From Lentimicrobiaceae bacterium (GTDB lineage Bacteria > Bacteroidota > Bacteroidia > Bacteroidales > SKPS01), in NCBI GenBank assembly GCA_007119395.1, contig SKPS01000097.1, positions 1 through 8,101 on the forward strand: a DNA stretch of 8,101 bases, given 5' to 3'. The position numbers and the translations under genes are program-made. Positions within the stretch are counted from its first letter, which is position 1; the number at the start of each line of letters is the position of its first letter. Under the pieces are notes generated by a model, which searched no databases, had not been told where the DNA came from, and was given only the letters and a program-made list of their open reading frames with translations. Shown piece by piece: positions 1 to 5,061 of this stretch.

Positions 1-168
1 CCCTGGCACAAAAGGCTGGCTTTGATTGAAATAAAGCCGGCAGAAGATGGCCGTTGGCACGAGCTAACCTTTCCTGTAGAAAGTGCTGAAGGGGTGCACG
101 CCCTTTGGCTTCACTTCTATGGCGATGACCTGGAGATGTTTGACATTGACTGGTTTGCTTTTCGCTGA
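1..168 (+). CDS. C-terminal fragment of a protein ending in a CBM6-like carbohydrate-binding module (partial, 5' end outside window)
   Basis: Frame 1 is open from the window edge to a TGA at 166-168, giving 55 residues. The fragment ends with G-V-H-A-L-W-L-H-F-Y-G and then D-I-D-W-F-A-F-R. That pattern (GVHxLxLxF, a short loop, then (N/D)xDWFxF at the very end) is the usual final strand pair of family 6 carbohydrate-binding modules, beta-sandwiches that bind xylan, glucan or related chains. The preceding W-H-E-L-T-F segment fits the strand before it. In Bacteroidota such modules often sit at the C terminus of secreted glycoside hydrolases, so the missing part is probably an enzyme; which family cannot be told. 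The stop lies 44 bp before the left end of the IS66 element, so the gene is not interrupted by it. CBM6 assignment is by pattern only; another beta-sandwich module is possible. Confidence 0.65.
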   Translation, partial: PWHKRLALIEIKPAEDGRWHELTFPVESAEGVHALWLHFYGDDLEMFDIDWFAFR

Positions 169-212
169 TACCATCAAAACCGAATATGGCCGGAAGCATC
201 TATTGATTTAAC

Positions 213-234
213 GTAAGCATTCGGCAAAGTACAT
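213..234 (+). repeat. IS66 left terminal inverted repeat (IRL)
   Basis: The 22 bases beginning GTAAGCATTCGG and ending AAAGTACAT are the exact reverse complement of 2655-2676. They define the left boundary of the element and are the expected transposase binding and cleavage end. Confidence 0.95.
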
Positions 235-254
235 CTTGCGGTGATGGATTCGGC

Positions 255-272
255 TGCCGATTTTTGTCGGCA
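255..272 (+). promoter_or_regulatory. Stem-loop in the tnpA leader
   Basis: TGCCGA (255-260) and TCGGCA (267-272) form a perfect 6-bp stem around the loop TTTTTG, ending 11 bases before the tnpA ATG at 284. No U-run follows it on the tnpA strand, so it is not a classical terminator. Hairpins just before a transposase start can hide the initiation region in read-through transcripts and so limit expression from outside promoters. That role is inference; the stem itself is directly visible. Confidence 0.4.
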
Positions 273-283
273 AAAATTACATC

Positions 284-562
284 ATGAGTCGAGAAGAGAA
301 AGCTACAAGGATGCTGGCGATGGTTGATCAATATCGTGCCAGTGGGTTAACCCAAGAACAGTTCAGCAGAGAAAAAGGCATCGCCATATCGGTGTTACGT
401 TATTGGCTGGCCAAATTGCGGCAAGAAAACAACGGACCTGGTTTTATTCAGCTTGATGGAATCATCCAACAGGAATATCGCATCGTGTACCCCAACGGGA
501 TCGAGCTCTATGTTCCTTCGCAAACACCTATAGCCCATATTCAGCAACTGATTCAATTCTGA
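284..562 (+). CDS. tnpA: IS66 accessory protein TnpA (Orf1)
   Basis: A 92-residue protein of the small IS66 Orf1 family, a DNA-binding accessory factor required with TnpB and TnpC for IS66 transposition. Residues about 5-45 form a helix-turn-helix of the transposase type: an R-x-x-x-M-L-x-x-V-x-x-Y opening, a G-L-T-Q-E-Q-F turn, then K-G-I-A-I-S-V-L-R-Y-W-L as the recognition helix. The C-terminal half (I-V-Y-P-N-G-I-E-L near 67-75) matches the short beta-rich tail common in this family. The length is normal to slightly short. The ATG at 284 is the first start after the IRL and has no Shine-Dalgarno sequence, as is usual in Bacteroidota. tnpB starts 4 bases after the stop, so the two are probably translationally coupled. 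Confidence 0.9.
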   Translation: MSREEKATRMLAMVDQYRASGLTQEQFSREKGIAISVLRYWLAKLRQENNGPGFIQLDGIIQQEYRIVYPNGIELYVPSQTPIAHIQQLIQF

Positions 563-566
563 TATT

Positions 567-935
567 ATGTTTTCAGTTTCATCGACCCGGTACTTCTTGT
601 TTCGGGCACCAACAGACATGCGGAAAAGCTTTGATGGACTGTGCGGTATCATTACTGGCCAACTCCATCAAAACCCAATGAGTGGTGACATTTTCGTCTT
701 CATCAATAAGCAGCGAAACCGGGTGAAATTATTACGCTGGGAACCTGGAGGATTTGTTCTTTTCTACAAGCGTTTGGAACGAGGAACATTCGAATTACCC
801 CCATGGGGCCAGACTACACTTGGCAATACTTTGGAGTATGCCGAATTGGCCATGATTGTATCGGGAATTTCTCTGAGAAATGCAAAAAAAAGACCACGTT
901 TTTTACAACAAAATGCTGTGAATAAAAAACCCTGA
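567..935 (+). CDS. tnpB: IS66 accessory protein TnpB (Orf2)
   Basis: A 122-residue protein of the IS66 Orf2/TnpB family (unrelated to the RNA-guided TnpB of IS200/IS605). The family signature is clear: Y-F-L-F-R-A-P-T-D-M-R-K-S-F-D-G-L near residues 9-25, then D-I-F-V-F-I-N-K-Q-R-N-R-V-K-L-L-R-W and G-F-V-L-F-Y-K-R-L-E-R-G-T-F to about residue 75. It is needed for transposition, but its biochemical role is not settled. Length is typical. The last 20 residues are lysine and arginine rich (K-K-R-P-R-F and the terminal N-K-K-P), a variable tail. It starts 4 bases after tnpA and ends 23 bases before tnpC, fitting one operon transcript from inside the element. Confidence 0.93.
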   Translation: MFSVSSTRYFLFRAPTDMRKSFDGLCGIITGQLHQNPMSGDIFVFINKQRNRVKLLRWEPGGFVLFYKRLERGTFELPPWGQTTLGNTLEYAELAMIVSGISLRNAKKRPRFLQQNAVNKKP

Positions 936-958
936 AATGCTTATCAGACAAAGGATAC

Positions 959-2587
959 ATGTTGTATTTTTGTGTCATGGCAAGCGCAGAAATGATACAG
1001 ATTTCAAAAGCAGAATATGATGCGTATATCGCATTAAAATCTCGCCATGAAAAACTACAGTCAGGCCATGAAAAACTAAAGTCAGGCTATGAAGAACTAC
1101 AATCAGGCTATAAAGAACTACAATCAGGACATGAGGATCTACAAAAAGCGCATGAAGAACTGCAGTCAAATTACGACGGTATCCGCTTTGAGCTTGACCA
1201 ACTCAAAAGGCTGATATTTGGATCAAAGAGTGAGCGGTTTAAGCCATCCACCATGGATCCGGAGCAGTTGAGTTTGTTCGACATTCCAGCGGAAGATATT
1301 GAACCCCAAAAGGAGCAAATCACCTATTCCCGCAAACAGCCTAAGGCAGAGAAGAAGCAACCGATAAGGGGTGCCTTTTCTGCTCACTTACCCCGTGTTG
1401 AGCAAATTATGGAAGTGGAAGATCTTCCGGAAGGCGCCAAGTGTATTGGAAAAGATGAGAGTGAGTATCTTGAGTATAAAAAAGCCGAATTGTTCGTGGT
1501 TAAGGTTATTCGCCCCAAGTATATCATTGCTTCTGACGACGAATCCACCACCATTGTGCAAGCTCCTCCAAAAGCATTGCCATTGCCGAAAAGCAAGTTT
1601 GGACCAGGTATTCTCACAGAGTTGTTCATTGGTAAGTATGTTGACCACATGCCCTTCTACAGACAGGCAAGAAAGTTTGAGCGTTTAGGAGAGAGACTTC
1701 CTGTATCTACCATCTCGGGGTTGTTTAGTGGAGGGGCTGGTTTGCTGGTCAGGCTGTATGATTGTCTGGCTGATCAACTCATATCTACCGATTACCTGAT
1801 GGGTGATGAGACTCCCATAAGGGTGCTTACAAAAGACAAACCAAAAGCAACGCACAAAGGCTACTTCTGGACTTATGCTGATCCGATCCGAAGAATGGCA
1901 GTCTTTGATTATCGTACCAGCAGGGGACGAGAAGGACCCAATGATTTTTTGAAAAACTTCACTGGCTTTCTTCAGACCGACGGATATGCGGCTTACAACA
2001 ATTTACACCCTGACAAGATTAACCTGCTTGCCTGTATGGCACACGCTCGCCGGAAGTTTTTCGAAGCAAAGGACAATGATCCTCAGCGAAGCACCCTGGC
2101 GTTAGAGATGTTCAAGCAACTCTATGCTATTGAAGCCCAAATCCGAGATGAAGGTTTAGAAGGCGAGCAGGTCACCGAACTCAGGAAGAAAGAGGCGAAG
2201 CCCATCCTTGATGAAATAAAGGCATGGCTAGACAAAGAGATCCTTAGTGTGGCACCACAATCTGCGATAGGTAGAGCCATGGCTTACAGTCTCAACCTCT
2301 GGTCTCGTTTGATCCGGTACATTGAACAACCTCGGTTCCATATCGACAATAATCTGGTTGAAAACACCATTCGACCTGTTGCATTGGGGCGCAAGAATTA
2401 TCTGTTTGCCGGCTCACATAACGCTGCCAGGCATGCTGCCGTCTTCTATTCATTGCTTGTCACTTGTAAAATGAGAAACGTTGAGCCGTCAGCCTGGCTG
2501 GAGTACGTCTTCAACAATATCTCCACCTGGCCTGAAGACAAACTGAACGAACTCCTACCCGGGAACGCTCCGACCCCTAAAATCTGA
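959..2587 (+). CDS. tnpC: IS66-family DDE transposase TnpC
   Basis: A 542-residue transposase that cuts and joins the element ends. In order: a coiled coil of six heptads (residues 30-71) running into the conserved L-K-R-L-I-F-G-S-K-S-E-R-F segment (about 84-96); a region where many IS66 proteins carry a zinc finger; the catalytic core; and the C-terminal IS66 tail (N-V-E-P-S-A-W-L onward, about 507-540). Likely DDE residues are D283 (in G-D-E-T-P), D341 (in Q-T-D-G-Y-A-A-Y) and E468 (in D-N-N-L-V-E-N-T-I-R-P-V). The zinc finger seems lost: only one Cys (in G-A-K-C-I-G) remains where a CxxC pair is expected, and the second pair is absent. The ATG at 959 follows AAGGA with only 3 bases between them; ATG 977, six codons later, is an equally possible start. 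No frameshift or internal stop is seen. Confidence 0.95.
   Translation: MLYFCVMASAEMIQISKAEYDAYIALKSRHEKLQSGHEKLKSGYEELQSGYKELQSGHEDLQKAHEELQSNYDGIRFELDQLKRLIFGSKSERFKPSTMDPEQLSLFDIPAEDIEPQKEQITYSRKQPKAEKKQPIRGAFSAHLPRVEQIMEVEDLPEGAKCIGKDESEYLEYKKAELFVVKVIRPKYIIASDDESTTIVQAPPKALPLPKSKFGPGILTELFIGKYVDHMPFYRQARKFERLGERLPVSTISGLFSGGAGLLVRLYDCLADQLISTDYLMGDETPIRVLTKDKPKATHKGYFWTYADPIRRMAVFDYRTSRGREGPNDFLKNFTGFLQTDGYAAYNNLHPDKINLLACMAHARRKFFEAKDNDPQRSTLALEMFKQLYAIEAQIRDEGLEGEQVTELRKKEAKPILDEIKAWLDKEILSVAPQSAIGRAMAYSLNLWSRLIRYIEQPRFHIDNNLVENTIRPVALGRKNYLFAGSHNAARHAAVFYSLLVTCKMRNVEPSAWLEYVFNNISTWPEDKLNELLPGNAPTPKI
1046..1171 (+). repeat. Six in-frame 21-bp tandem repeats encoding the TnpC leucine-zipper heptads
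   Basis: Six consecutive 21-bp units encode heptads of the form (H/Y)-(E/K)-x-L-(Q/K)-(S/K)-x: HEKLQSG, HEKLKSG, YEELQSG, YKELQSG, HEDLQKA and HEELQSN. The first four units are close at the DNA level; the fifth is most diverged. Each unit is one coiled-coil heptad, so gain or loss of units would keep both reading frame and zipper register. The zipper probably serves TnpC multimerisation. Confidence 0.9.
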
Positions 2588-2654
2588 TCGCATCAGTTTC
2601 GTCAAGCCGAGCCAGCTGCAATCCTTGGCAGTCGACCCGCCGCAAAATGCTGAT

Positions 2655-2676
2655 ATGTACTTTGCCGAATGCTTAC
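2655..2676 (-). repeat. IS66 right terminal inverted repeat (IRR)
   Basis: The 22 bases are the exact reverse complement of the left repeat at 213-234 and set the right end of the element. They lie 67 bp after the tnpC stop. The first bases outside (AGAAAGGC) do not repeat the left flank. Confidence 0.95.
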
Positions 2677-2867
2677 AGAAAGGCGGAGTGGTGCTTTGCT
2701 CAACACTCTCGAAATGCTCAAACAGATATACGTGCCCGGGGGTTATGTCGGCGCAAACCTATAGCCGGTTGAGCGTGGCAAATATGTATTGTGCTGCCTA
2801 GTGGCAGACTCCGAGTTTAGTTGATATAATTCAGTATTGATTAGTCAATTATGTCTCGTAGCTTTTG
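2677..2867. other. Intergenic DNA between the IS66 right end and the lipoprotein gene
   Basis: No recognisable gene lies here. Short open frames run from the IS end to stops at about 2760-2800, but none gives a protein I recognise. One small perfect hairpin is visible, CTGCC-TAGT-GGCAG at 2794-2807, without a T-run. GCTCAAC (2698-2704) and its exact complement GTTGAGC (2768-2774) also occur. The lipoprotein gene ends into this region with no clear terminator. The stretch may be remnant DNA left after rearrangement next to the IS element. Confidence 0.5.
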
Positions 2868-3437
2868 TTACCTAAGATGCCTGTTAAACCTCTTTTCATC
2901 AATGTATTCTGAATGTGAAAATAGATGATAAATCCAAATGCTATCCAACCTCAATAAAAAACGTCCCATGTACTCTTTTACAACAACGCCTCTGACCAAT
3001 CCTTCATTGCATAGACCCACCCAGATCATGGGATAGAAAAACGAGTTCTTTACTGGTTTCGTATACTGAAAAGAGATCCCACCTCCCTCATCATTTGCTC
3101 TTATGTTTGCCTCACAACACGATAAATTGAAGGACACAGTTTGTTGGAAAATTTGAGTGATGTTATCACCAGGTTTAAGTTGCTCTTGAAAAACACCAAT
3201 ATCCTTTGTCAAACAAGCAAAATCAAACCTTCTACAGTCATGACTGTGGACAGCTGATCCATAAGAAACAGCGTAAGGAACCCCTATTAAATCAACCAGC
3301 TCTTTCAGAGGCATTCCTATATAAATGGCTTTTATCTTATCACCTGTAATGCCTACTGTAATGTCTGATCGACAACCAATTGACAAAGCCATGAGAGGGA
3401 AAATCATTATGATGGATAGTTTCTGAATCCTTTTCAT
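2868..3437 (-). CDS. Predicted lipoprotein of unknown function, possibly BamE/SmpA-like N-terminal motif
   Basis: A 189-residue protein beginning M-K-R-I-Q-K, followed by a hydrophobic stretch (residues 7-20) and a lipobox-like S-I-G-C, so C22 is the probable lipidated residue and the protein is probably anchored in an outer or inner membrane facing the periplasm. Residues 39-55 (I-Y-I-G-M-P-L-K-E-L-V-D-L-I-G-V-P) match the I-x-x-G-M-x-x-x-E-(V/L)-x-x-L-(I/L)-G-x-P pattern of small BamE/SmpA-type outer-membrane lipoproteins, but the rest is not recognisable. Mature Cys at 68, 75, 107, 108 and 143 could pair. The ATG at 3437 is well placed for the signal peptide; no Shine-Dalgarno is seen. Base composition is visibly more AT-rich than the adhesin gene, which may mean a different origin. 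It is on the same strand as the methyltransferase but 225 bp away, so probably a separate unit. Confidence 0.7.
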   Translation of the reverse strand: MKRIQKLSIIMIFPLMALSIGCRSDITVGITGDKIKAIYIGMPLKELVDLIGVPYAVSYGSAVHSHDCRRFDFACLTKDIGVFQEQLKPGDNITQIFQQTVSFNLSCCEANIRANDEGGGISFQYTKPVKNSFFYPMIWVGLCNEGLVRGVVVKEYMGRFLLRLDSIWIYHLFSHSEYIDEKRFNRHLR

Positions 3438-3662
3438 GTTACTAAGTATTTATCACTAGAGAGGGCAATAAAACGCCTTTCCCCCTTTGACTCGTTCTCC
3501 AGCCAGCTCAGCCTCACCCGGAAACGAACCTATAACGACAAAAATGCGATAGAATTGCCTGTTTCCGACGGATGGCTGAAAAAAGTGACTTTCCGTTCTC
3601 CCACGCCTACGTGCTATGGGCTGGTGATATCACAGGCGTATGCAGGTTGGTTAATACAGGCT
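3438..3662. other. Intergenic region with an unexplained plus-strand open frame
   Basis: This 225-bp gap between the methyltransferase stop and the lipoprotein start should hold the lipoprotein promoter, but I find no good TAnnTTTG box. A plus-strand frame is open from 3420 to a TAA near 3773, reading S-S-Q-L-S-L-T-R-K-R-T-Y-N-D-K-N-A-I-E-L and onward, with protein-like composition. Its first ATG is not until 3555 and it runs about 110 bp into the methyltransferase on the other strand, so it may be a decayed gene fragment rather than an active gene. A stem ACGCCT/AGGCGT (3603-3608 and 3634-3639) contains the 10-bp palindrome GTGATATCAC (3624-3633); it lies 24 bases past the methyltransferase stop but lacks a U-run. 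Confidence 0.35.
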
Positions 3663-4601
3663 TTAATCAATTGTCAAATCAGCAGCTTTCCTGAACACGG
3701 CAATCGTGGTGTGACCTCTGATTTCATTGGCTCTCTTTTGAATTCGTTGCAACTGAAACTTTCTGAGCCCTAATAATCTGGTTGCTTTGCTTATGTAGCC
3801 CGCCACACGTTCACCAAACTTTTTAGTGAGCATGATGTTCAGATACCATTCATAATGGTACTCCTGAAGTGTTTCATGTTCGATTTTCAACAACTCGAGG
3901 TTGAAACAGTCTGCAATCATCCGCAACGATCCCTCTTTCCATCGCCCCATATGATGAGGTGGCATGTTCAGGATATTAAAGCTGTCGTATTGTATGAAGC
4001 TCTCGTTGTTGGGGACACTAAGTACCAATAGCCCATTGTTTTTCAGACAATGGATTGATGCTTCGAGAAAAGTGTTGACGTCAGGGATGTGTTCAAGCAC
4101 CTGAAATGCACACACTATATCAAAAGCAGCTTGGTTGTCAACGCTATAGTCTTCGATACGGCTGTTGATTATTTTCAATCCATCACCTGATGTTGCGGTA
4201 GTTTGATTAAGCTCTAAACCGATGCATTCAACATCTTTGTGTTGGCGTGATACTTTTCTTAAGAAATCACCCTTCCCACACCCAATTTCCAGAATCCTGA
4301 ATCCGGCATCCACCATATCATAACACACCTGGTGCTCCCATTTCCAAGGCAGATAGTACCAACCGAGTTTCTGCAGTTTCTCATAAAAGCCTGAGTTTCC
4401 AACAATGCTGAAAGGGGTATAAAACTCATACCCGGATTTCGTACATTTATACAGCTTTATCGAATCTGTTGATGACAAAAGATCGCTTATGTCGATCTTA
4501 AACCGGGACCTGTATTCGTTGATCAGCCGATCCACAGGAATGGTTCCTTGAAACTCGATCGGAGAATCGTGGATAAAAGGATTTTTAATTCGGCAACTCA
4601 T
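3663..4601 (-). CDS. Class I SAM-dependent methyltransferase (Methyltransf_23-like)
   Basis: A 312-residue protein with a Rossmann-fold methyltransferase core. Motif I is I-L-E-I-G-C-G-K-G (103-111), which binds S-adenosylmethionine; the acidic loop is G-L-E-L-N (E130); the F-D-I-V-C-A-F-Q-V-L-E-H-I segment (160-172) and N-G-L-L-V-L-S-V-P-N (189-198) are motifs II and III. P-P-H-H near 214-217 followed by W-K-E-G-S-L is typical of methyltransferases acting on sugars, lipids or small molecules rather than on DNA, and there is no target-recognition domain. The N-terminal 90 residues (Y-K-C-T-K-S-G-Y-E-F-Y then W-K-W-E-H) resemble the lead-in of sugar or polysaccharide-cluster methyltransferases in which a CxxC pair has decayed. 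The substrate is unknown and no glycan cluster is visible beside it. No Shine-Dalgarno precedes the ATG at 4601. A candidate promoter lies about 120 bp upstream. Confidence 0.88.
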   Translation of the reverse strand: MSCRIKNPFIHDSPIEFQGTIPVDRLINEYRSRFKIDISDLLSSTDSIKLYKCTKSGYEFYTPFSIVGNSGFYEKLQKLGWYYLPWKWEHQVCYDMVDAGFRILEIGCGKGDFLRKVSRQHKDVECIGLELNQTTATSGDGLKIINSRIEDYSVDNQAAFDIVCAFQVLEHIPDVNTFLEASIHCLKNNGLLVLSVPNNESFIQYDSFNILNMPPHHMGRWKEGSLRMIADCFNLELLKIEHETLQEYHYEWYLNIMLTKKFGERVAGYISKATRLLGLRKFQLQRIQKRANEIRGHTTIAVFRKAADLTID

Positions 4602-4689
4602 TTAGCGGTGTTTACATACTTCTATTTCCCTTTTAATATGGACGTGGTGTATAAAAACGGGGGCAGTTCCGGTGCACAGAATTCAGTCA

Positions 4690-4705
4690 GTATAAATATT
4701 TATAC
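4690..4705. repeat. 16-bp perfect palindrome in the methyltransferase upstream region
   Basis: GTATAAATATTTATAC is its own exact reverse complement. It lies about 17 bp downstream of the candidate -7 box on the methyltransferase strand and about 90 bp before the ATG, a plausible place for an operator bound by a dimeric regulator, or a cruciform-prone AT-rich site. No second copy is seen in the window. Confidence 0.5.
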
Positions 4706-4721
4706 CCATTCCATATTACCT

Positions 4722-4754
4722 CAAATGTAAGCATTATTTTTATAGTTTCTCAAG
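4722..4754 (-). promoter_or_regulatory. Candidate Bacteroidota-type promoter for the methyltransferase gene
   Basis: On the minus strand TACATTTG (4729-4722) matches the Bacteroidota sigma-ABfr -7 consensus TAnnTTTG exactly. CTTG (4754-4751) lies 21 bases upstream and matches three of four bases of the -33 TTTG element at a usual spacing. The predicted leader is about 115 bases long and includes the 16-bp palindrome. Confidence 0.4.
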
Positions 4755-4926
4755 AAGTATTGAGACGATTTCTAAAGCCCAATAACCAGATAAGAGTGCA
4801 TAGGTAAAAGCCTTGTGCTTGATTTTCTTCGTAAATGAGAGATTCATATGGGTTGACGCACTCATTAAAACATACACTATTTGCATAATTCATAGCAACA
4901 GTTCCCTGTGGGCTGATCACCGAAGG

Positions 4927-4958
4927 AAAAAAATCCCCCACCAATTTTGGCGAGGGAT
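4927..4958 (-). terminator. Rho-independent terminator of the adhesin gene
   Basis: On the minus strand ATCCCTCGCC pairs with GGTGGGGGAT around the loop AAAATT, giving 10 pairs with two G-U wobbles, and is followed directly by a run of seven T. It lies about 104 bases after the adhesin stop codon and before the methyltransferase leader, so it should end adhesin transcripts and separate the two genes. Confidence 0.85.
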
Positions 4959-5025
4959 CTTCGTATTGAGCACATCAGGCTTTGGCTCTGTGATAATCGC
5001 TCGAAGAAAAAGTCGAACAGATCGC

Positions 5026-5050
5026 AATTCCCCGCCAGAGGCGCGGAATT
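5026..5050 (-). other. GC-rich hairpin 11 bases after the adhesin stop codon
   Basis: AATTCC(G)CGCC and GGCG(G)GGAATT pair over ten base pairs with a single G-G mismatch around the 3-base loop TCT. No T-run follows, so it is probably a 3'-end stabilising or pausing structure upstream of the true terminator rather than a terminator itself. Confidence 0.5.
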
Positions 5051-5061
5051 GTCACTATTAT

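Larger units (their letters stand above)
213..2676 (+). mobile_element. Complete IS66-family insertion sequence (2464 bp)
   Basis: The element is bounded by perfect 22-bp inverted repeats starting GTAAGC, the typical IS66 terminus, and contains tnpA, tnpB and tnpC in the canonical order and on one strand. All three frames are open and full length and the DDE residues are present, so it may be active. Subterminal similarity continues inside: CTTGCGGTG follows the left repeat directly, and a TTTGCGGCG-like copy follows the right repeat after 8 extra bases. IS66 elements normally make 8-bp target duplications, but the left flank is GATTTAAC (205-212) and the right flank AGAAAGGC (2677-2684), which do not match. 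The flanking DNA may therefore have been rearranged after insertion. Confidence 0.95.
4602..5061. other. 460-bp intergenic region between the adhesin and methyltransferase genes
   Basis: The adhesin side (4927-5061) holds a hairpin just after the stop codon, a degenerate copy of the adhesin's last codons, and a strong terminator. The methyltransferase side (4602-4754) holds a candidate promoter and a perfect palindrome. Between them, short frames such as the minus-strand 47-codon frame from the ATG at about 4893 to 4750 show no recognisable domain and begin near the terminator, so I do not call a gene. Confidence 0.6.

Noticed and set aside
959..1169. Minus-strand hydrophobic frame opposite the tnpC heptads.
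   Set aside because: It is the antisense of the 21-bp repeats, whose periodicity creates an apparent valine-histidine-leucine repeat protein; no independent support.
2698..2774. Possible integron attC site: GCTCAAC (RYYYAAC) and its exact complement GTTGAGC (GTTRRRY) 77 bp overall, downstream of the minus-strand lipoprotein gene.
   Set aside because: The outer boxes fit, but the inner L''/L' arms do not pair, no second attC is found upstream of the lipoprotein gene, and no integrase is seen. Two 7-mers alone can arise by chance. A folding search for attC with a covariance model would decide.
3603..3639. Inverted repeat ACGCCT/AGGCGT with inner GTGATATCAC as the methyltransferase terminator.
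   Set aside because: The loop is long and no T-run follows on the minus strand; it remains only a weak secondary structure.
4750..4944. Minus-strand frame of 64 codons between terminator and methyltransferase.
   Set aside because: It would start with TTG inside the terminator hairpin; the shorter ATG version has 47 codons, no known domain, and overlaps the candidate promoter.
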